Of a stretch of DNA of 64,000 nucleotides, positions 35,901 through 46,600 are shown one piece after another. A model generated the notes under the pieces. That model was not told the DNA's origin. It did not search any database and saw nothing but the letters and a program-made list of their open reading frames with translations. Position 1 is the stretch's first letter. The number at the start of each line of letters is the position of its first letter. A program made the translations under genes and the position numbers. The stretch is from Urechis unicinctus (taxonomy: Eukaryota; Annelida; Polychaeta; Xenopneusta; Urechidae): contig CM067357.1 of NCBI GenBank assembly GCA_034190875.2, positions 2,826,797-2,890,796 of the forward strand, written 5' to 3'.

Positions 35901-37087
35901 TTACTCTCAGAGCCCCACAACACCCAGCCCCTGGCCGAGCTGATCCATGGCTTCTTCCGGTACTATGCCGACCTTGACCTCAGTTCGCTGGTTGTCAAGG
36001 TCAGGGACGGTACCAATGTGTCCAGTGCCAATTTCATCATTGATGACGTGCACAGTATCCACAACTCACATTTCCAGGCAAGTGATGTCAAAGGTTGAAT
36101 AACCAAACATTCAACAGGATGGAAAAAAAACTGCTGTTATAAGGTTCCTTTGATTATAAGCTTATTTCATTGCAACATATTTTCTTCTTAATTTATCAAA
36201 GCCTTGGTCATTACTATGAAAACAACACATCTTGTAATCAACCTATGAAATCTACATTTCAGGTTTCTCATGTAAACATCCAGGACCCGTTTGTGCTGGA
36301 CCAAAACATTGGTTTGAATGTGTCTGAGGAAGTGGCTCAACGCCTGCAGACGGAACTTAGATCAGCTGCAACCAAGTGTGAATCACAACGATTCAGATCA
36401 CCTCACCGTGATGTGTTACACAGGCAAACATGGGGGCTGGCATATCTCTGTTCAGATGAAGCACTAGTGGAGAAAAGTCACAAGTTGGATTTGGAGGGTA
36501 TATCCGTCAATGTAAATGACCTCATTCAGAGGGTCCTACGTGAGGTTCTGTACATGGAGGTGCAAGTCGTAGCAATGGATACGGAGGCAGATCAGAATGG
36601 GTCTAATGCAATGAACTCGAGTCAAAGTGTAAGTGAAGAACATAGTGAGAATGACAGCAACTGTGATTCGAGAAAGCGCAAACACCACGACCACAAACAC
36701 CATGACAACAAACACCATGACGACAAGTCTGAACCAAGCAGCAAGAAACAGAAGAGAGATGACAAACCATGTGACCTTCACCTGCGATGTGTTTCTCATC
36801 ACAGATTGTGGGAAGCGAGAGAAAGGGTAAACAGGACCCCAAACTGTGGACGCTTCGACCAAGAGAAGGTTATGAGTGAGCACTTGATGGCCTCGCGGGA
36901 AGATAGAGCGTTATCAGGGCCAGACTTGTTTGATCTCACACTCTCACAGGCAGGTGAGGCACTGACAATCACGGCTCACAGCTACATTAAGGAAAAGGAT
37001 GTGTCCTCATTCTTTATGTATCTGTCAGAGTTGGTGACCAAAATCATTGACGAATGCAGGTCGGATTCAAAGTTATGTGCAGTGTGA
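32961..37087 (+). CDS. TUT1: Speckle-targeted poly(A) polymerase / U6 snRNA terminal uridylyltransferase 1, complete ten-exon gene
   Basis: By family this nuclear enzyme adds 3' uridines to U6 snRNA and poly(A) to selected mRNAs. Exons: 32,961-33,012, 33,182-33,375, 33,583-33,822, 34,038-34,152, 34,318-34,442, 34,532-34,663, 35,075-35,208, 35,392-35,618, 35,845-36,077 and 36,263-37,087. They sum to 2,277 nt, 758 residues plus stop, with every phase consistent (human is 874). Domains in order: a matrin-type C2H2 zinc finger (C8, C11, H24, H30), an RRM at about 45-120, a nucleotidyltransferase core with HAFGSS, catalytic D220 and D222 and third D326, the PAP-associated domain (SLRHWAKQRG, IDGWDVSF, NIQDPF), a Lys/His-rich basic stretch, and a C-terminal KA-1-like segment. 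The proline-rich insert of mammalian TUT1 is absent. Introns 8 and 9 appear to use GC donors (G|GCAAGT). Exon 6's donor heads a 45-bp triplication. Confidence 0.95.
34661..34795. repeat. 45-bp triplication starting at the TUT1 exon 6 donor
   Basis: The exon ends AAG|GTATGCCAATGTG. The next two units start AAGCCAATGTG and continue with GGACTGCTACTTAATGTGAG, then AGATGCGGGTGAC. The unit therefore starts with the last exonic codon AAG; the later copies lack the GTATG donor bases. Confidence 0.9.
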
Positions 37088-37698
37088 AGATTGGCTTTGT
37101 GGGGGAGGGGGGGGAGGTTGTTAAGAATTTGTAAAAATATCAAGCATCATAATGTTACACATTGGTAATACCTGAAGTGCAACAATTGAACTTTAATTGT
37201 GAATGTATTTGTATTAAAGGCAGCCATAATCATTCATTCATACTGACCAGTTAAAACAATATGTGGATGAAAACTTCCATTGTTAACAGAGAAACAAAAT
37301 GGAATATCCAAAAAGAGACACGGTCCATTGAAACAGATTTGTCTCATCAGTGTTGTAGTTGTAAAGAATTGCGTCATCATTGATTCAGAAATATCAAGTA
37401 TCATAATGTATCACATTGGTAAAAGTTGAATTGCAACAAATGAACAATTCTTTTGAAATATAATAACCTTCACTATATATATATATTTCAATATATCCAC
37501 CACACAGTGGCGTGGCAAACAGATGCCAAGCAGATTAACTACAACTTAAACATTTTACAAATATAAAAATACATCAACAATACTGCATTATTGAGCTTTG
37601 TTTACACATTGATATGTCAAAGATAACCAGTCTGACTGATTTCATAACAACAAGGCATACAGGTGTAATGGCATACAGGTAAATGCTGGCCGCTGGTA
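37088..37698. other. Shared 3' region between convergent TUT1 and MOCOS
   Basis: The two stop codons face each other across 611 bp. An ATTAAA at about 37,214 could serve as the TUT1 polyadenylation signal. AT-rich, with no other coding sequence seen. The two 3' UTRs may overlap. Confidence 0.6.
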
Positions 37699-40600
37699 TT
37701 ATTTCTCGATGCCCTGCTGGGGGGTGCTGCTTGCTGATGTGGTGAACGTGAGATCCTGTCCAACCCGTAACTCTATTGAGTCTGCTGTGTCGTCCACGCG
37801 GCGAAGCAGAATACCAAACTGACTCTGTACCAGAACATCACATACACTTAGTGGATGGGCTACTCACAGCATCACATACACTTAGTGGATGGGCTACTCA
37901 CAGCATGCCGTGGCAAGGACATTTAGTTTTTAATATGATTTATCTGTGGATGGATCTGACAAAACACACCCAGCTTTTGATTGTACTACTTTGGGTTAAG
38001 AGCCTACCTACCCTGTTTTCATTGAGCAACCAAGTCTGCTATTGCTAGGGGTACTAGAGTTACCCAGGACAAAATGATGTAGGGTTTTTTTATCTCAGGA
38101 GTTACAAAGGAGGGTAGGCAATAATCGGATATGATGTAATACATGCCTTGTGATTACGTAGAGAAGCCAGACTTGTGAGGGGCTCGCTACTCTTGGCTGC
38201 GGTAACTGGGTCGTAACACACCATCTTACATCTGTCACAGGCCCCCTGATTCTGAAATACAATCTCATTCAGTCATATATCAACTGTCATGTCAGAATTG
38301 TTGGTTCGTTTGGATTTGCCTTTTCAGCTTCCAGTGGTTTTTGTGCGTTGAGTATGAGTGAACGTTATGATTAAAAAAACTTCAACAGTCTACATTCAAT
38401 CATAACGTTTAAGCCATACCGTATATCTGAATATTAGAACTTGAACAAGTTTTCAACCGTAATGAAAACTGGTGAAATATATGTGTTAAAGCTTAAGATA
38501 AATTGACAAATTGTAAGCCTACAGACACGTACATAGAACTCCTCTTTGCCGATTGCCAAGCTCTCGAAGCTATCCTCCAAGAATGGTGTATCCAAGGCAA
38601 CCACAAGATTAGGTCGCAGTCTTAACGTTAAGTCATCCACAGCTGCCCAAATCCAAATGAACGCCGAAAGAGGAGAATTATTTCATAAAAATAATAATTC
38701 ACAATAATTGAAACATATGCAATAACAATGAATGCTATCGTATATTGATAATAACACTGATAAGAATGGTTGAGAAGAGAAAATAGAGTAAGTTTCATAA
38801 TTCTTAGGGACAAATGACCGTGGACGACTTACACATTGGAGAAGTGCATCCCTTGTGGATCATATGTCTCTGTAGAGCCTCTACACTTCCCGTTGTGATC
38901 AGGAGATACTGCGACTGGTTGGCAAGCGACAGCTTCACTTCCTGACTGCGTCTAGAAACACGATTGTCCAACGAAGACTGAGAAACGAGCCTCAATCCAG
39001 GCTTGTCCAGTGCCCTCTGTAGCCAACGCGAGGCGACAGCTCCAGAATCTCGCACCTTGATTCTGTCAAGTAGAAGACGTACAAGAACATCAATATTCAC
39101 CTTCAAAAATCAACAAGAACTGATCACCATTTGTTCACAGGGTTAATGCAGTTACTTTAGTCAACTTAAAGTTTCCTGTTTCAGTCACAAGTTCCTGAGA
39201 TAATCTCAGGTTGTTGAAGCTGTGCTTTACATCAGGGAAGAACACACTATATATTCTGATTTGCATATTCAGGTGTCATTCTATTCTTGTGTCACGGAAC
39301 CATTCGTTTTGTCATTCTGGACGAACTATTCATTATTTATGACGACCCACCTGACTCCACACACTTTGCCTTGGCACATGTTGGCGGAGCTGGTGTCGTC
39401 TGTTTCCTCTGAATTCAGTGGAACTTCCAAAGGCTCCAGGTCTGTTAACAAACCGATGTCATTGTCCATTTTGAAAGCAAAACAACTTGCTCATGCTTGG
39501 CTAAATGGTATTTGTAAAAAGAAAGTTAAATGTGGAATTGAACAAGAACAGAGGAAGATGATGGGGAGGAATAAAATAAACCTTTGTAGTTGAGGATGAG
39601 TAAGCTGCGCTTGAGGTCGATGACTGGCTTGATGAGGGTCAGATGAGGGTCGCGAAGACAAGCGCCTGATGGTGACGTCACCATCCACTCCCTGTCATGG
39701 AGTAATCCACGCTCCCCCACCTTCCATTGCGTCACCTAGCAACAGGGCAGCCAACAACCGTGAATATCATAAGAGTGAGACGTGGAAACAATATGACGTG
39801 GAGCGTTTCCAGTGGCTTCACTCAGCTTCATCAGAAGAAAACACATCACTCGTGGTTCAGTGGATACTGTACAAAACTAGAAACACATCATTTATACGTC
39901 AATCATCATATTTCATTGCAGTTCAGGCTGTATCAAAAAGCGTCCGCTTTCGTCTCAGACAACATAGATGGGTCTGAACGTTGCTTTGAGATCACGTTCC
40001 AGATGAAGTGCCTCGTGCTCTGCGGCAAGGCGCTCAACGTGCGCTCATGGCAAAAAGTGTTCATTAGGTTAGTTTTCATGGCGATATTCTGAGTGATCGC
40101 GGTAGGGGCAAAGAACGGACCGAGGAAAGGTCGCATATAACATGCGCTCGCCAGCAATCAGGAATGATTGCGGGCAAACAGAGAGGTCGATTTATGCCCT
40201 CAGTGCTTGACGATGTTATTGAATGAGTTGTCTTTTTTTAGCAGAAGAGTTCGTTCGAGTTGATGACATCTCCAGGGATTGAGCGTTACATCGCGCCCCT
40301 TTTGCGCATCGTTATTACGCAGCGTTAGGGCTACTGCGACTCTAACGCCCATGACGTCACGCTTGAATATCCCTGTATCTGTGTGCCTTAGTAAAAGACA
40401 AAAACCTACGTGATATATGCCCAGTCACTGCGAATTAATGGCAGAAACGCAATAGGTCTAGTTGAATTTTACTCCATGAAGAGAGGTCTTCCAGATCAAC
40501 GGGCGCACACAAGAAGGTCACGGAAGGTCATGGATCAACGGGCGCACACAAGAAGGTCACGGTAGCAGAGCAAGTCGACCAGAATTCTCCTCCTCTTTTA

Positions 40601-43600
40601 TAGCAGCGGCCGTAAAGACAGGGATATAAAGCCAAGCCGCGTCAACTCATCCGTCACAATCATCATCACCCGTTAAGGTGTCTCTTGAAATACAGGTCTA
40701 ACCCCCAACGAGAAACTCCATTCAAACAGACGAGACAATGGAATGCTTTACCGTTGGCACATGCTTAATCACGATTATAACGGGACCTTGTTTTCATAAA
40801 TAACAGCAACTTGGAAAACAAATCGTTTGCTCCCAGGCAGAGAATGAGGTGTGATCTGTGCCCTATCCTCGCCAGCATTACCATTCCCTACCCGGAGGGC
40901 CGTCCGCACATGTTTTCCTACCATTTGTCACCCCTACCAGACACGGAAGAAATTGCTGTGTTCTCAAAAACAATACTTACGTGGAATTGCCTGTTCTAAT
41001 AATCACCCTGAGTTTGGTGACGAGGCAGTGTGCTCGATGTGCCAAGGACAGCTCCTCGTTTTAGTTCCATCACGAAGGGCAAAACATGTTAAAATGCAAT
41101 CCACTGACAAGATTCTAACAAGTTTTTTTAGAGCAGGCAAGCAACCTTGGAGATGCAATGTACGAACCACGTCATAAGGCTGGCCTTTTTCAAAAGACTG
41201 CCGCCGTGTATGTCAAATGCATCCTCTAAATTCAAAAAGTTGGATCATTGTGACATGCAGTCTCGTCAGATGGCGCCTCCCGTTCAGATCCAATTAGCAC
41301 GTCTTCAATGGGCCGGCTGACTGGTCACGTTAAGATGCAACGACATATGCATATTGCCAACTAACCCCAAGGGAGCTGGCGTATTATTCAACGGAACGTC
41401 CCTGTAATTCAGCCGATGACGAATTCCATCTTTAGACAGCTACAAAAACAACCTCAAAAGATGATACCCTTTGAGGTCACACAGGGCAACGCGGATCGCA
41501 GAGAACGACACGGGGCAACACGGATCGCAGAGAACGACACGGGGCAACGCGGATCGCAGAGGAAGGCGATGTCATTCCACAGCGGGCGTTTCGACAAACC
41601 GCGTTTGTGAGAAAATGACGCACGCTCGCTATAAGCTGACGCACGAAAGCGGAAATTCGCGCAGGAGTAACTGCACAGATTCGGCTCATCTTCCAGCCGT
41701 GATGCACCGAGTGCAAAAAAACCCCGCCACTCCTGGAATATTACACAGGCAACTAAATCAGAATGGCCGACTAGACAAAGCCCTATATTTACTGCGCGAA
41801 TGGAATGCGGAACAAAGTGATCGCGATATTTCGACACACACACATAAACTGCGTAAAACGGGCAGAATAATTGATTTTTCAAAAGTTCATTTCGTTACAA
41901 TAATGACTTGAGCAGATAAAAAAAAGACTTCAGCTTAATTGCTATAACAGACAAGGTGTTTGGGGAATCAATCACAAGGCCTCTGTGGTTGAAGGGAACA
42001 GGTAGAGTCGGCGCTGCGGCGGCCTTCCTCCTATCCACGCTCTAACCGCCCGGCCATTTTGATCGGGTTTGTTTGACAGACGTTGCATTAGCTGTTTTAG
42101 CGGAATGGGTTGCCCTTTGGTAATTATGATTCATGAATGCAACGGGGCAGATGCTTTGTAGAAATAAATGTTTACTAAACAGATGACACGAAGATGATGA
42201 AAAAACATTATGATCGACGACCAGGTTCACCATTTTACAGCATCACCATCATCCCCCCACCCCCCCACCACACCCAAGTAGACCATCATCGTCGTCGTCA
42301 TCATCATCATCACCAGTCTTCATAATAACCTCGACCATCTTGATGTACAAGACCAACCATGAAACAACTCCCAATGGATGCCTGTCCGTTCACCCTGCTA
42401 TTTATCTCATTATACCCCCACTGACAGACTTATGACCGTCTTTCATGTACTTCGAAGGTTATAGGAATAAAGACTTTATCAATATCAGTTGAAAGTAGAG
42501 CTTTCAGCTTAGCATGGTCTGAGTCACAAAGCACTGTGTGGGGGATGTAGGGTTGGTGGGGGTGAGGGGGGAGGATTGAGGCTAAGTGGTGAGATTGTTG
42601 ATGTCTGGGGGTGGTATAAAAAGAACCTAGATGTCTGGGGGTGGTATAAAAAGAACCTAGATGTCTGGGGGTGGTGTCAAATGAACCTAGATGTTTAGGG
42701 GGTTGTTGCAAAAGAACCTAGATGTACAGGGGTGGTATCAATTGAGTTCTATCAAATGATGCTTTTCTTTTGATACCATAAGTGAATTGTCTTACCTCAA
42801 AGCTGCCGCAGGATTTAACCGGGTAGATGAATATCCTCGTCAATTTGGGGTTTAAGGGAGAAGGCAGCTTTATCAGTCCTTCGTCTGTGGCTAATGATGT
42901 GTGAACTGCATAGGGAGAGACGCCGCTATTGACCAGCGACTTGTCATCCGATCCAAGCTGACCCCTGCTTCCTGTCTCTGGGGATGGACCACCATCGTTC
43001 CATCTCAAGCCATTCACATTACCTTCGTCTGCATGGCAGCCATTTTCCCCAGCATCTAAGGTAGCAGTTGATCTGAGAGTAATGTAGTTATTATTGGTGA
43101 GCTGACAGCGACGTCCCAGACAGGATTTACTGAGCTGGTTACCATGGAGTTGGTATATATGTGGCTGGCGACCTTCTACAAAGCAGGCTTCTATGAAGTT
43201 GATGAAGCAAATGGCATCTTGCAGGGTTGACATGTAACCAAGAGAAACGCGGACAGAACCTGTAGGGTGGCCATTAATGAGGTCAAGGTCATCGCCACAG
43301 ACATGGCCTGCCTAGCAACCACACAACACCACAGTTATACCACAATGCATCACAAGAGCACCACACATTAATTTTAATGCAGTACACGAATAAAGTGTGA
43401 TGTAAAGTTCAAAATAAATATACACCGTATCAAAGGAAAACAACATTGAATCTACAGGATGGGACAATAGAATGATAACAAACCTTGAGATTGTCCCTCA
43501 GTTGTTGGTTGGTGAGACCAAGTGCTTTTTGACACGCCCCCAAGTTACAGAAGCAGCCTGTTCTCAGATGAATGTCGTGCGCCTGGGCCAGCTTGTCTAC

Positions 43601-46600
43601 CTGCGGAACACACGAGAACACATCTCAACAAGTTCACCATACAAACAAATCTCATTGTTAGAGGTTTTGTTTTCACTTCTTTATTTTAGTTTTACAACAA
43701 TACAGCTCTCTTCTAGAATATAAGACAGGATTGTTTCTTAAGGAACGAAACCAATGAATGAACGATTCACTAAAAATCACCAACTCGTCTCATCACGTCT
43801 ATTTTGTTATTGCAATCAGAGGCTTTTGGTGGGTGGTAAAGCACATACAACCCACCTCAGCAAAGCCAATATAACGGCCGTCAGATCTGAGCAAGTTGAA
43901 ATTGATGATCCCGCCTTGGGCATCAGTGCAGGAGTAATCCCCAGAGAAATATAACTTAGCAACAGGTTCATGGTTACCATGGTAGCAGGTTTTCAGTTTT
44001 TTATAAAGAAACTGAGCAAGTTGAAATGTGTGCTTGGAGATTTCTGCAATATGCCCTGAAACAAAAACAAAACAACCAAATTGATCGATTTCACATCATG
44101 TGCATACATTGCTATAGATACAACTAAATGCCCCATCAGACACAGAGCCCCGGTACAGATATAGCATCCCGGTTGACACAGGGTAAAAGATACAGGACCC
44201 AGGGTAGAGACACAGGACCCAGGATAGAGACACAGGGCCCAGGGTAGAGACACAGGGCCCTGGGTAGAGACACAGGGCCCTGGGTAAAGACACAGGGTCC
44301 CAGGTAGAGACACAGGGCCCTGGGTAAAGACACAGGGTCCTAGGTACAGACACAGGGCCCTGGGTAGAGACACAGGGCCCTCGGAACAGACACAGGACAC
44401 ACCTGACAAAATATTGAGCAAAGACAGATCCACTTTTCATTTAAATATGTAATTCATGATTATAGAATATCACCTAAATTAAGGGAAGTTTTACACAAAC
44501 ATTCTGATAAGAAAATAACACCTGCCTCCAATTGCCTCCATCGCATCGAAGCCATGCCTCAGAGCAAGGATGTCCAAGAAGGGAAGCGTGCCGTCTTCAA
44601 ATCTACACGACAGCATGAACGTATGGAATGAAACCTACAACAGGCGGGGTCAATTGTCTGGAACACAAGGCAATCCCCTAGGGGACGGAACCAACACTAG
44701 TTGTACAATACAAATGTAATTGAAATTCTGTAATTCTACCTGTCATTTTTACATAGCAATCAACAACTACGAGTCAATGATTAGTTCTGACAATAAATGC
44801 TCTTTATTTCAACACGAGGCCAAAAGTCCTGGAAGCTCTGCTGCTTTTGAGATGATTTATGACAAGATTAAATCATGTTTTCTTGGGTTTACATAGTGTA
44901 TGAAATTTCCAATAAATAACTCTGAGGATAATAGTTCATGCAGAGCTGCGTCTCAGACCCGTTTTTATACGAGTCCACGTTTTACCTGGTGCAGCTGGCG
45001 GGCTTCATACGATACCGCACTAATGTACATACGAAAAGAGGGACGGCCGAAATGTACGTACGGACGGCCGAAATGTACATACAGAGGGCCGAAATGTACA
45101 TATACAGACGCGTCCGAAATATACGTACAGACGGCCGAAATGTACATACGCCGAAATGTACGTACAGACGACCGAAATGTACATACGCCGAAATGTACGT
45201 ACAGACGGCCGAAATGTACATACAAACACGTCCGAAATGTACGTACAGACGGTCGGAATTTACGTACAGACGACCGTAATGCACAAACAGACGGCCGTAA
45301 TGTACATACAGACGGCCGTAATGTACAAACAGACGGCCGTAATGTACAAACAGACGGCCGTAATGTACATACAGACGGCCGTAATGTACATACAGACGGC
45401 CGTAATGTACAAACAGACGGCCGTAATGTACATACAGACGGCCGTAATGTACAAACAGACGGCCGTAATGTACGTACAGACGGCCGAAATATACATACAG
45501 ACGGCCGTAATGTACGTACAGACGGCCGAAATGTACATACAGACAGCCGAAATGTACGTACAGACGGCCGTAATGTACGTACAGACGGCCGAAATGTACG
45601 TATAGACAGCCGAAATGTACGTACAGACGGCCGAAATATACATACAGACTGCTGAAATGTACGTACAGACGGCCGAAATGTACATACAGACACGTCCGAA
45701 ATGTACGTACAGACGGCCGAAATGTACATACAGACACGTCCGAAATGTACGTACAGACGACCGTAATGTACATACAGACGGACGCCAGAGAGAAGGTATA
45801 TGATAAGCTTTGCTGAACAGCAGATCTAAAAACGTGCCATAAATAATTATTGCTAATGTTTCCACGGACCCATCAACACCAGACAGCTCTGTTTATGTTG
45901 AACTTCAGGCAGCTAGTTTACTTTATAAGAAAACTTGCCTACAAAATTCATTCTCCGTTGGGCTAACATAGTACAAGAAATTTTTAAAAAGTTCTTCACT
46001 TATAACTCAGGTATTCAAGCAGGTTATGCAGGGCTGATTGTAAGCTGCCAAGGAGGTAGCTTGCTTAACAATGACTCACCAAAAGTTCACAAATGGATGG
46101 ATGGTCATAGGGCAGATAGAAGCCTGAGAAATGGAATTAGCTAAGCTCTGGCCAAGAGCAGAGCTAAATAAAAGGCTTCATTTATTAAACTGTTCCCTCA
46201 TTATAGATGTTATTGTTTATTTTGTGGGAACAATTTCATTTCTTAAAGAAATATAACAAGATTTATAGTGACTGCTAGGTAACCTTGTTTGTTAATCTAG
46301 GGCCAAAAGTTCAAGTCAAAGTGTAACACTCCACAGATGCTCAGTGAGGAAATAAAACAATCACAATACAGGGTAATCATGTTGATGTAGTGAGGCAAGA
46401 GGGCTGGTGTGCAGCGGTGAGGATGTTGACATTGCCATAGCAACACAGTGCTAATCATTTACCACTCTTACAGGTGATAGTTTCATACATAAACACAGGA
46501 TGTATAAACATTTCACCCGTTACAGTTATGTATCGTGTTAGATGTGTTAAAACACACACCGAAACCTCAAGCGGAGGAACAAAAAACGCCCAGGTAAGAA

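Noticed and set aside
44900-45865. Several 200-260-codon frames on both strands
   Set aside because: All come from the 21-bp array, whose length is a multiple of three. Composition is repetitive and strand-symmetric.
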